Notes: generated by a model not told the origin, from the sequence alone. A stretch of 5,546 bases of DNA from Candidatus Fermentibacterota bacterium (GCA_022703195.1 JAKLEF010000144.1:1-5546), one strand, 5' to 3'; positions 1 to 5,546 are shown, counted from the first letter of the stretch. Made by a program: numbers and translations.

Positions 1-265
1 CCTGCCCGGGATCCTCGGAAGGCTCGGGTCCGGCGACATCCTCGTCATCACGGCCGACCACGGCAACGATCCGACGACGGCCGGCACCGACCACACCAGG
101 GAGTACGCCCCGCTGCTCTGCTACGCGCCCGGAGCGCCGGGAAGGGCTCTCGGGGACAGGGGGAGCTTCAGCGACATAGCAGCCACGCTGTCGGAGTTCT
201 TCGGGCTCGATGCCGGGCTCCCGGGGATCTCGTTCCTCCAGGGGAAGGGAGGGCCTTCGAGATGA
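1..265 (+). CDS. deoB: Phosphopentomutase, C-terminal fragment (5' end outside window)
   Basis: Only the last 87 residues are present; the first complete codon begins at base 2 and the stop is TGA at 263-265. DeoB interconverts (deoxy)ribose 1-phosphate and 5-phosphate in the cytoplasm, linking nucleoside breakdown to the pentose phosphate pathway. The fragment carries the C-terminal metal-binding signature of the family: ITADHGNDPT (fragment residues 16-25), whose Asp19 and His20 correspond to known Mn ligands, followed by GTDHTREY (28-35), whose His31 is another ligand. The spacing of these two motifs, then a segment rich in FSDIAATLSEFFG, is specific to DeoB rather than other alkaline phosphatase superfamily members such as iPGM. 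The stop overlaps the start of the cytidine deaminase gene (ATGA), so the two are almost certainly co-transcribed and translationally coupled. Nothing can be said of the missing N-terminal metal ligands or the cap domain. Confidence 0.93.
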   Translation, partial: LPGILGRLGSGDILVITADHGNDPTTAGTDHTREYAPLLCYAPGAPGRALGDRGSFSDIAATLSEFFGLDAGLPGISFLQGKGGPSR

Positions 266-648
266 CGGATGCTATGGCCGGGGCTGCCAGCGGGTCGATC
301 AGGTTCTGCCATGCCCCCTACTCCGGCTTCAGGGTCGCGGCGGTGCTCGAGGACTCCGGAGGCTGTCTGCACACGGGAGTCAACGTAGAGAACGCGTCCT
401 ACGGCCTGTCGATCTGTGCGGAGCGCGCTGCGTTGGCCTGCGCGGTCTCCCGCGGAGCGACTGCCTTCAGGAGGATACTGGTCCACTCCCCCGACGGGAG
501 GGCGGTCCCCTGCGGAGCCTGCCGCCAGGTACTGGCCGAGTTCTGCGGGGATGACACGCCCGTGGTCATCCTTCTCCCGGACGGCCGGACAGAGGAGACC
601 ACTCTCGGAGCGCTCCTCCCGGATGCGTTCAGACTGGGCCCCCCGTAG
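262..648 (+). CDS. cdd: Cytidine deaminase, homotetrameric type
   Basis: A complete 128-residue protein, the usual length for the small tetrameric cytidine deaminases. It hydrolyses cytidine and deoxycytidine to uridine and deoxyuridine plus ammonia in pyrimidine salvage. Visible signatures: PYSGFRVAAVL (19-29) with the substrate-stacking Phe23; NVENASYGLS (41-50), whose Asn41 and Glu43 contact the ribose; CAE (52-54), with zinc ligand Cys52 and the proton-shuttle Glu54; and PCGACRQ (83-89), with zinc ligands Cys84 and Cys87. All catalytic residues are intact. The ATG at 262 was chosen because it overlaps the deoB stop by 4 bases and has a purine-rich ribosome site (AAGGGAGG, 245-252) about 9 bases upstream. 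An ATG at 274 is possible but worse placed. The pairing with deoB fits nucleoside salvage: uridine phosphorolysis would supply the pentose 1-phosphate that DeoB uses. No terminator is visible after the stop. Confidence 0.96.
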   Translation: MTDAMAGAASGSIRFCHAPYSGFRVAAVLEDSGGCLHTGVNVENASYGLSICAERAALACAVSRGATAFRRILVHSPDGRAVPCGACRQVLAEFCGDDTPVVILLPDGRTEETTLGALLPDAFRLGPP

Positions 649-649
649 C

Positions 650-679
650 TTGACGCACCCCGACGGTCGCCCGTATTCT
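650..679 (+). promoter_or_regulatory. Sigma70-type promoter for the secreted concanavalin-like protein gene
   Basis: TTGACG at 650-655 matches the -35 consensus at 5 of 6 positions. TATTCT at 674-679 matches the -10 consensus at 4 of 6, including the key TA at the start and the final T. The spacer is 18 bases. It begins 2 bases after the cdd stop codon and stands out in a G+C-rich context. The predicted transcription start near 686 would give a leader of about 75 bases before the ATG at 761. That leader can fold CATGCC (701-706) against GGCATG (735-740), leaving the ribosome site at 751-755 free. The placement implies the downstream gene is expressed independently of deoB-cdd. No operator was recognised. 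Confidence 0.55.
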
Positions 680-760
680 CATTCGGATGCGCGTGCGGGG
701 CATGCCCGTCAGGGGCTCCGGCGCGGTTCACCGTGGCATGGTCCAAGGATGGAGGATCGG

Positions 761-1432
761 ATGAAGAAGTTCTCTGGTTTGACTGCGGCGGCTCTTGCCG
801 TGTTCGCGTTCGCATGCCCGGCAGGGGCGGACTGGTCCGACAATTTCGATTCGTACTCCACCGGCGGTCTGATGGGTCAGGGCGGCTGGGACACATGGGA
901 GAGCAACCCGGCTGCAAATGCCTACGTAGTCACGACTCCCAACCGCAGCGCCCCCAATTCCGTCCAGATCACGCCCACGACCGACCTGGTGCACGAGTTC
1001 ACCGAGACCTCGGGCACGTGGGAGATGAAGGCCTGGCAGTACATCCCCACCGGCACCCAGGGTGACCAGTACTTCATCCTCCTCAACACCTACACCACCG
1101 GCGGGCCTTACGACTGGTCCCTGCAGATCCAGTTCAACTGCACCACCACGCAGTTCACGATCACCGATCCGGGCACCTACGTCGGATCCATCCTCTACAA
1201 CCAGTGGGTGGAGATCAAGGTCGTCATCAATCTCGACGGCGGCATGCAGACGATCTACTACAACGGCACTCTCTGCGAGACCATCCCCTGGCAGCTCACC
1301 GGAGTGAACGAGCTGGCGGCCCTCGACCTCTTCTCCGACGGCGGCGGCAACATCTACTACGACGACATATCGCTCGTCGGAACCGGAGCTCTCTCGCCGT
1401 CCACCTGGGGACAGATCAAGGCAAGCATCTGA
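761..1432 (+). CDS. Secreted LamG/concanavalin-like beta-sandwich protein, function unknown
   Basis: A 223-residue protein with a classic signal peptide: Lys2-Lys3, a hydrophobic core at about 6-18, and a signal peptidase I site AGA|D after residue 23. The mature part resembles LamG/concanavalin-A-like jelly-roll domains. It opens with DNFDSYSTG (28-35) and GQGGWDTW (39-46), has alternating aromatic beta-strand segments such as WEMKAWQYIP (87-96) and WVEIKVVINLDG (149-160), and closes with NIYYDDISLVG (197-207), a typical last strand. Cys127 and Cys172 are the only mature cysteines and could form a disulfide. After the fold comes a short tail, residues 209-223, containing STWGQIKAS, which could be a sorting or anchoring signal. 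No catalytic residues of a glycosidase were recognised, so carbohydrate or surface binding is an inference. The ATG at 761 was chosen over the in-frame ATG at 749 because GGAGG at 751-755 is 5 bases upstream of it and the signal peptide begins there. It has its own promoter and terminator. Confidence 0.85.
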   Translation: MKKFSGLTAAALAVFAFACPAGADWSDNFDSYSTGGLMGQGGWDTWESNPAANAYVVTTPNRSAPNSVQITPTTDLVHEFTETSGTWEMKAWQYIPTGTQGDQYFILLNTYTTGGPYDWSLQIQFNCTTTQFTITDPGTYVGSILYNQWVEIKVVINLDGGMQTIYYNGTLCETIPWQLTGVNELAALDLFSDGGGNIYYDDISLVGTGALSPSTWGQIKASI

Positions 1433-1452
1433 GGATACACGGACCTTCGGGG

Positions 1453-1480
1453 CGGGGCCGGCTGAACCCGGCCCCGTTTC
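1453..1480 (+). terminator. Intrinsic (Rho-independent) terminator
   Basis: A perfect 9-bp G+C stem, CGGGGCCGG (1453-1461) paired with CCGGCCCCG (1468-1476), closes a 6-base loop (CTGAAC). It is followed at once by TTTC and further pyrimidines. It lies 20 bases after the stop codon of the secreted protein gene and well before the next start at 1540, so it should end that transcript and separate it from the sulfatase-fold gene. The T run is short, so termination may be partial. Confidence 0.85.
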
Positions 1481-1539
1481 CTTGCCTGGGCGTCCGTTGC
1501 ACCGGCCTGCCGGAGGGGGAGATACCTGCAAGGAGATCC

Positions 1540-2886
1540 ATGATGGCTGACCGATCCGGTCCCGGCAAGCTTCCTGAAACACCGAGGAAAGGCCTGTTGA
1601 AGGCATCCGCCCTGGCTGCGGGCGCGGCCTTTCTGCTCTGTGCGGCTTCCTGCCGGGAGTACAGGCATGGAGGGCCGTCCTTCCTGCTTGTGATCTACGA
1701 CAGCCAGAGGGCTGACCATTGCAGCTGCTACGGCTGCGACCGTGAGACGACGCCGACGATGGACAGCCTCGCGGGCGAGGGCACTCTGTTCGCGAGCGCC
1801 CAGTCCCAGGCGCCCTGGACCCTGCCGGCGGTGACGACCATCCTCACCGGCCTGTACCCCCGGAGCCACGGAGCCGGAGAGATCGATTCGCAGCTGTACG
1901 GGCTCGATCCGGATCTGCCCTTCCTCCCTGTGCTCATGCAGGAAGCCGGTTACCACACATTCGGTGAGTTCTGCATCCCCTGGCTCGGCCCGGAATTCGG
2001 ATTCGACAGAGGGTGGGACGAGATGGTGGTCTACACCGGCCGCGCCCTGGACGGGCATCTGGAGGAGACTGCGACGCATGTATCGCAGTGGCTGTCCACC
2101 ATCCCGGGTGACGAGCGGTTCTTCGCCGTCGTGCACGTGTTCGAGATGCACAATCCCTTCGATCCATCACCGCCCTTCGACACGATGTTCGGCATCGACT
2201 CCCTTTCGCGGTACGCCGGGACTTCGAGCTTCAGCCTGGACGCGGACAACAGGCCTTTCGACCGCGACGAGGCCCTCTACCTCGAGACACAGTACGACGG
2301 AGAGATCCGTATGGCCGACACCCGGATCGAGGGGCTCCTCCGCTGCGTCGGCGAAGCCGGCCGCGGATCGGAGACCGTCGTGATCCTGGTTGCCGACCAC
2401 GGAGAGGAGTTCATGGAAAGGGGCGGGTACGATCACGGGAATACTCTCTTCCAGGAGATGCTGCACATCCCGCTGGTCTTCCATGGCCCCGGAGTCCCGG
2501 CAGGAGTGATCCGGTCCGAGGTGGTCGGCCAGGTCGACATAGCCCCCACCATCCTCGCCCTGGCAGGGGCCCCTGTTCCGGAGGTGATGGCCGGCATCGA
2601 CATACTGGCTCCCGAGATACCGGAGAGGGCCATGCCCTCGGGGAGCACCCGTTCGAATACGCTCTACTGCGTTCGCTTCGGCGACACAAAGCTGGTTCTC
2701 GAATCCGGCGAGGGCGCCACTCTCTTCGACCTCGCCTCCGACCCGGGCGAGATCCATCCGCTGCCTCCCGACAGCATGCTGGTGGACAGCATAGTCAAGT
2801 ACCTGACCCTGCAGAGGCTCGGCAACAGGTCGGTCGTGCTGGACGAAGATGCGACACGGACCCTGAGGGATCTGGGCTACATCTGA
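1540..2886 (+). CDS. Exported sulfatase-fold (alkaline phosphatase superfamily) hydrolase or transferase, probable lipoprotein
   Basis: A 448-residue protein of the sulfatase family (PF00884-like). The N terminus has basic residues (Arg16, Lys17, Lys21), a hydrophobic stretch at about 22-36, and AASC ending at Cys38, a slightly non-canonical lipobox; an outward-facing lipoprotein is likely. Core motifs: VIYDSQRADH (51-60), with metal ligand Asp54; APWTLPAVTTILTG (91-104), the nucleophile loop; ADHGEEF (285-291), with Asp286 and His287; and YDHGNTL (297-303), with His299. The C terminus ends in LRDLGYI, common in this family. At the sulfatase signature (C/S)xPxR this protein has Thr94-Leu-Pro-Ala-Val, so there is no formylglycine residue and no signature Arg. 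A Thr nucleophile is used by phosphotransferases such as LtaS and EptA, so the substrate may be a phosphate or phosphodiester rather than a sulfate ester; this is inference. Two adjacent ATGs (1540, 1543) share AAGGAG at 1530-1535. No promoter was recognised in the preceding gap, and the terminator upstream implies one or read-through. Confidence 0.88.
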   Translation: MMADRSGPGKLPETPRKGLLKASALAAGAAFLLCAASCREYRHGGPSFLLVIYDSQRADHCSCYGCDRETTPTMDSLAGEGTLFASAQSQAPWTLPAVTTILTGLYPRSHGAGEIDSQLYGLDPDLPFLPVLMQEAGYHTFGEFCIPWLGPEFGFDRGWDEMVVYTGRALDGHLEETATHVSQWLSTIPGDERFFAVVHVFEMHNPFDPSPPFDTMFGIDSLSRYAGTSSFSLDADNRPFDRDEALYLETQYDGEIRMADTRIEGLLRCVGEAGRGSETVVILVADHGEEFMERGGYDHGNTLFQEMLHIPLVFHGPGVPAGVIRSEVVGQVDIAPTILALAGAPVPEVMAGIDILAPEIPERAMPSGSTRSNTLYCVRFGDTKLVLESGEGATLFDLASDPGEIHPLPPDSMLVDSIVKYLTLQRLGNRSVVLDEDATRTLRDLGYI

Positions 2887-3201
2887 GACAGGGCTGCCAT
2901 CTTCCCGGGAGCCATCGGCGCGGTCCCCGGACCCCGGGAGGCACTGACAGCCGGACGGCCCGAAGGTCCTCCAGCGATACGGAGACCGGCCGTTACCGGC
3001 GATCCCCTGCCTGCACCGGGAGCCGTCCATAGCTTCGCGGACCGCGTCGGCATGGCATTCCTGATTCGCTGAAGCAGAGAGTAATCCCCCCCGGAACGAT
3101 TCCAGCCGCGTGGGGGAGGATCGCCGTGCAGGGGACCGGCAGGCTTGACGGCGGGGAAGCCGCGGGGTCAGCTTACGCGCCAAATACCGGAAGGAGACGG
3201 G
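2887..3201. other. 315-base gene-free region between the sulfatase-fold gene and the PC4-like gene
   Basis: No convincing coding region was found here on either strand. It contains several hairpins: CTTCCCGGG (2901-2909) pairs with CCCGGGAGG (2933-2941) including one G-T pair, but no T run follows, so it is not a standard terminator; GGAA/TTCC closes a 3-base loop at 3093-3103, enclosed by TCCCCC (3085-3090) and GGGGGA (3112-3117); GGCTT (3142-3146) pairs with AAGCC (3157-3161). A TTGACG at 3145-3150 is a good -35 sequence but no acceptable -10 lies at the right distance. The ribosome site of the next gene is AAGGAG at 3191-3196. The region probably holds the 3' end of the sulfatase-fold transcript and the promoter and leader of the PC4-like gene. 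Confidence 0.6.
2903..2997 (+). promoter_or_regulatory. Possible cobalamin-riboswitch-like element, degenerate or partial
   Basis: In order on the plus strand are blocks resembling conserved parts of the cobalamin aptamer: GGCGCGGTCCCCG (2917-2929), similar to the CGG-GCGGTCCCCGC block; GCACTGA (2941-2947), similar to GCCACTG; GAAGG (2962-2966), similar to GGGAAGG; and GGAGACCGGCC (2981-2991), matching the strongly conserved GGAGACC(T/G)GCC block. A small GCC/GGC stem (2950-2959) sits between the CACTG and GAAGG blocks, as the fold would require. Against it: the highly conserved GGTGnAAnnCC segment of the 5' half is absent, the last spacing is short, and the gene downstream is not a known B12-controlled gene. 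This is pattern memory rather than a covariance-model result, so it may be chance. Confidence 0.2.
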
Positions 3202-3486
3202 ATGGACAAGACCGTTCTGGAGATCGAGAAGGGCGAGGATCTGATAAGGCTGGTCCTCAAGGAGTTCAAGGGCAGGCAGTACGTGGACGCCAGGGTCTTC
3301 TACATGTCGGAGACCGGCGAGTGGATGCCCACGAAGAAGGGCCTCAGCATGACCCCGGAGATAGCCGCGAAGATCTCGGAGGGGATCACGAAGGCTCTCG
3401 AGGAGCTCGGGACAAGGCCGGCCGACGAGAAGAAGGCGGCCGCTCCGAAGAGGACGAAGGCCGCCAAGGCCGATCCGGACTACTGA
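3202..3486 (+). CDS. PC4-family (YdbC-like) single-stranded DNA-binding transcriptional coactivator
   Basis: A 94-residue protein whose residues 5-70 match the PC4/p15 fold. That fold is four beta strands, here VLEIEKGEDLIRLVLKEFKG, QYVDARVFYM and EWMPTKKGLSMT, followed by one helix (about 52-69, PEIAAKISEGITKALEEL). The EFKGRQYVDAR and WMPTKKGLSM segments are the most diagnostic; the strand with basic and aromatic residues (Trp41, Lys45, Lys46) is the usual ssDNA-contact surface. PC4-like proteins bind melted or single-stranded DNA as dimers; bacterial members are poorly characterised. Residues 76-90 form a Lys/Ala-rich tail (EKKAAAPKRTKAAKA), like histone- or nucleoid-protein tails, suggesting extra non-specific DNA binding. 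The ATG at 3202 is preceded by a strong AAGGAG (3191-3196) with 5-base spacing; an in-frame upstream ATG at 3145 lacks a ribosome site and family similarity. The gene converges on nrdJ, its stop 7 bases from the nrdJ stop. Confidence 0.88.
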   Translation: MDKTVLEIEKGEDLIRLVLKEFKGRQYVDARVFYMSETGEWMPTKKGLSMTPEIAAKISEGITKALEELGTRPADEKKAAAPKRTKAAKADPDY

Positions 3487-3497
3487 CGCCCGGTCAG
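3483..3497. repeat. Small palindrome spanning both convergent stop codons
   Basis: CTGAC (3483-3487) and GTCAG (3493-3497) are exact inverted repeats around a 5-base centre (GCCCG). The left arm contains the plus-strand TGA stop of the PC4-like gene and the right arm contains the minus-strand TGA stop of nrdJ. A hairpin would form in either transcript. With only 5 bp and no T run on either side it would be at best a weak bidirectional terminator. No other terminator candidate lies between the two genes. Confidence 0.4.
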
Positions 3498-5546
3498 CCG
3501 CATTCCGAGTAGCCGCAGTTCAGGGCGCAGGCCACACATCCCGACTCGTACTTGAGAGGCCCGCCGCAGTTCGGGCAGGCCCCGGCGTGGTTCTGGAGGT
3601 CTTCCTCCAGGGTGACCGTCTCGGGGATGGCCTCGGGCCCGCCGACCGCGCCCTCGACGGTGTCCGTGCGCTGCCCGCTGTGCCATTCCAGAGTCCTGCC
3701 TATCGCGTCGGCGCAGGAGAGGATCCGGTCCCCCCCCTGCCAGACCACCCTGTGGCAGCTTATCCCCTTCAGTTCCCGCACGACCGCCTCGAGCGGGGTG
3801 TGCGACCTGAGGGCCAGCGAGACGAGCCTGCTTATGGCCTCGGCCTGGGAGGCGGCGCACCCGCCTGCCTTGCCCATCTGCGTGAAGATCTCCACCGGGC
3901 CGTACTCGTCCTCGTTGATCGTGACGTACAGGTTTCCGCAGCCTGTCTTCACCCGCCGCGTCACGCCGGTGGTCACCTCGGGCCTCGGCCTCGGCCCCAG
4001 CTTCACGGCCTTCGCCGGAGGCGCCGGCTCCACCGAGACGACCCGGGCGCCGGGCGCCTTGCCGATGTTGAGCACCTGGCTGTCCCTGCTCCTGTCACGG
4101 TAAACGGTGACACCCTTGCAGCGCAGCCTGAAGGCCAGCCCGTAGACGTCGGCCACGTCCTCCACGGTGGCGGACTCGGGGAGGTTGACCGTCTTCGAGA
4201 CTGCGTTGTCCGTGTACTTCTGGAATGCAGCCTGCATCCTGACGTGATAGGAGGGCGTGACGTCGTGGGAGGTGGCGAACACGCGCTGTATGTCGTCGGG
4301 CACCCCGGCGACCCCGCGGCAGCTCCCCTTCTCCCTGACGGCGGCAAGGATCCCGGGGGTGCAGCAGCCCCTCCTGACGACGGCGGCCTCGAACGCCGGG
4401 ACCATCTCGGTCAGTTCGTCGCCCTCGTCGAGGATGTTGCGCCTCTCGTACGCCAGGGCGAATGCCGGTTCTATGCCGCTCGAGCATCCCGCCAGGATGC
4501 TGATCGATCCCGTGGGGGCTATCGTGGTGACCGTCGCGTTCCTCATCGGCGGGAGCCCCTGCATCTCGAGCGCACTGCCCCTGTAGTTGGGGAAGGCGCC
4601 CCTCTCCCGGGCCAGGTCCTCGCTGGCCCTGCGCGCCTTCGAATGCACGAAGGACATCAGCTTCTCGGCGAACTTCAGGGCATCCTCGGAGTCGTAGGGG
4701 ATGCACATCTCGAACAGGGCATCGGCGAAGCCCATCAGGCCGAGGCCTATCTTCCTGTTCCCCTCCACCATCTTCTCGATCTGCGGGAGGGGGTAGCGGT
4801 TGACCTCTATCACGTCGTCGAGGAAGCGGACGGAGTTCCTCACCGTGCGGTCGAGGGATTCCCAGTCGAGGGTCCTCGAGCCGTCTGGTGCGTTCGTGAG
4901 GTGAGCCGCGACGTTGATGGACCCGAGGTTGCACGCCTCGAACGGCAGGAGGGGCTGCTCGCCGCAGGGATTGGTGGCCTCTATCCTGCCGAGCTGGGGG
5001 GTGGGGTTCGCCTCGTTCATCCTGTCGATGAAGATGATCCCCGGTTCGCCGGAGGCCCATGCGGAATCGACGATCTTCCTGAACACGTCGGAAGCCCGGA
5101 GCGTGGACACGGGCTCGCCGGTGCGCGGGTTGTTGAGCGTGAAGTCGGCGTCGCGGTCGAGGCAGTCCATGAATCTGTCCGTGAGCGCGACGGAGAGGTT
5201 GAAGTTGTTGAGGATCTGCATGTCGCGCTTGGCGTCGATGAATTCGAGGATGTCGGGGTGGTCGACGGACAGCACCGCCATGTTGGCTCCCCGCCGCACG
5301 CCGCCCTGCTTGATTGTCTCGGTGGCCTTGTCGAACACGGTCATGAAGGATATCGGGCCGCTCGAGATCCCTCTGGTGGAGAGCACGACGTCGTCCTTCG
5401 GACGGATCCGGGAGAACGAGAACCCCGTCCCTCCGCCGCTCTTGTGGATGAGCGCGGTGTTCTTGACCGCCTCGAAGATGCTCTCCATGTCGTCCTCGAC
5501 CGGCAGGACGAAGCAGGCCGAGAGCTGGCCCAGTTCCCTGCCGGCG
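3494..5546 (-). CDS. nrdJ: Adenosylcobalamin-dependent (class II) ribonucleoside-diphosphate reductase, N terminus outside window
   Basis: The visible 683 residues run from the right edge (first full codon 5543-5545) to a TGA at 3494-3496; the true start lies beyond the window. The enzyme reduces ribonucleotides to deoxyribonucleotides using a B12-derived radical and needs no oxygen. Key residues in fragment numbering: Cys11 in GQLSACFVLP (redox-active Cys); NPCGEQ (192-197), with thiyl-radical Cys194 and active-site Asn192 and Glu196; Cys205 in EACNLGS, the partner of Cys11; NRKIGLGLMGFADAL; the phosphate-binding APTGSIS loop near 343-349; and GCSSGIEPAFAL, usual in NrdJ. A TSCPD domain follows from about 531 to 630 (TGCGNLYVTI and GGCAASQAEAISRL). 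A C-terminal zinc-ribbon-like segment has Cys657, 660, 670, 673, 677 and 682 and ends CGYSECG; these cysteines may also take part in re-reduction by thioredoxin. No frameshift or missing catalytic residue is seen. The ATG at 5488 is internal: conserved sequence continues upstream of it. Confidence 0.96.
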   Translation of the reverse strand, partial: AGRELGQLSACFVLPVEDDMESIFEAVKNTALIHKSGGGTGFSFSRIRPKDDVVLSTRGISSGPISFMTVFDKATETIKQGGVRRGANMAVLSVDHPDILEFIDAKRDMQILNNFNLSVALTDRFMDCLDRDADFTLNNPRTGEPVSTLRASDVFRKIVDSAWASGEPGIIFIDRMNEANPTPQLGRIEATNPCGEQPLLPFEACNLGSINVAAHLTNAPDGSRTLDWESLDRTVRNSVRFLDDVIEVNRYPLPQIEKMVEGNRKIGLGLMGFADALFEMCIPYDSEDALKFAEKLMSFVHSKARRASEDLARERGAFPNYRGSALEMQGLPPMRNATVTTIAPTGSISILAGCSSGIEPAFALAYERRNILDEGDELTEMVPAFEAAVVRRGCCTPGILAAVREKGSCRGVAGVPDDIQRVFATSHDVTPSYHVRMQAAFQKYTDNAVSKTVNLPESATVEDVADVYGLAFRLRCKGVTVYRDRSRDSQVLNIGKAPGARVVSVEPAPPAKAVKLGPRPRPEVTTGVTRRVKTGCGNLYVTINEDEYGPVEIFTQMGKAGGCAASQAEAISRLVSLALRSHTPLEAVVRELKGISCHRVVWQGGDRILSCADAIGRTLEWHSGQRTDTVEGAVGGPEAIPETVTLEEDLQNHAGACPNCGGPLKYESGCVACALNCGYSECG

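Noticed and set aside
416..760. In-frame extension of the secreted-protein reading frame upstream into cdd
   Set aside because: It overlaps the well-supported cdd gene in another frame; the signal peptide and ribosome site fix the start at 761.
1497..1526. TTGCAC-18-GATACC as a promoter for the sulfatase-fold gene
   Set aside because: Poor -10 match, and the predicted start would fall inside the ribosome site.
1204..1539. In-frame extension of the sulfatase-fold reading frame upstream
   Set aside because: It overlaps the secreted-protein gene and crosses the terminator, and its translation is low-complexity Arg/His-rich; the ribosome site and signal sequence start at 1530-1545.
728..1606. 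Long minus-strand open frame opposite the secreted-protein gene
   Set aside because: A shadow of third-position G+C bias; the translation resembles no family and has no ribosome site.
2901..2941. Hairpin after the sulfatase-fold gene as an intrinsic terminator
   Set aside because: The stem is good but the loop is 23 bases and no T run follows; it may be an RNA fold or a Rho-dependent end instead.
1441..2969. 11-base inverted match, 1441-1451 against 2959-2969, flanking the sulfatase-fold gene
   Set aside because: Considered as ends of a mobile element, but matches of this length are expected by chance in a G+C-rich window of this size, there is no transposase and no target duplication was seen.
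3145..3176. TTGACG as a -35 box for the PC4-like gene
   Set aside because: No sequence resembling a -10 box occurs 16-18 bases downstream; the nearest weak candidate is about 20 bases away.
2167..3183. Long minus-strand open frame opposite the sulfatase-fold gene and the gene-free region
   Set aside because: Mostly antisense to a conserved gene; the part in the gene-free region is low-complexity Arg/Ser/Gly-rich and recognisable as nothing.
3552..4103. Plus-strand open frame inside nrdJ
   Set aside because: Antisense to the conserved TSCPD region of nrdJ; no protein-like features.

Overview
This is a G+C-rich bacterial window (roughly two thirds G+C by eye) with closely packed genes and clear Shine-Dalgarno sites. 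The gene set suggests a Gram-negative-type bacterium from a poorly cultured lineage: a B12-dependent class II ribonucleotide reductase, a bacterial PC4-like protein, an exported concanavalin-like protein with a short C-terminal tail, and a lipoprotein-like sulfatase-fold enzyme. Genomes of the Eisenbacteria, Fermentibacteria or Krumholzibacteria kind would fit. That placement is an impression only; there is no rRNA or other decisive marker here.

Left part, plus strand (1-648): the 3' end of a phosphopentomutase gene (deoB) overlaps by 4 bases the start of a complete cytidine deaminase gene (cdd). The two form a nucleoside-salvage pair. The deaminase turns (deoxy)cytidine into (deoxy)uridine, a phosphorylase outside the window would release the pentose 1-phosphate, and DeoB converts that to the 5-phosphate.

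Middle part, plus strand (650-2886): a good sigma70-type promoter starts 2 bases after the cdd stop and serves a secreted 223-residue beta-sandwich (LamG/concanavalin-like) protein. A strong intrinsic terminator follows it. Next comes a 448-residue exported, probably lipid-anchored member of the alkaline phosphatase/sulfatase superfamily, in which Thr stands where sulfatases carry the formylglycine Cys/Ser. The two are neighbours, but the terminator between them argues against a single operon.

Right part: a 315-base gene-free stretch (2887-3201) holds several hairpins and, in order, short blocks resembling the 3' half of a cobalamin riboswitch, though the 5' half of that motif is not recognisable. 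A small PC4-family ssDNA-binding protein gene follows on the plus strand. It converges on the 3' end of nrdJ (minus strand), which runs off the right edge. The two stop codons are 7 bases apart and lie in the arms of one small palindrome.

Most of the window is ordinary. The points deserving a second look are the riboswitch-like leader, the tail of the secreted protein, the altered active site of the sulfatase-fold protein, and the convergent PC4/nrdJ junction.
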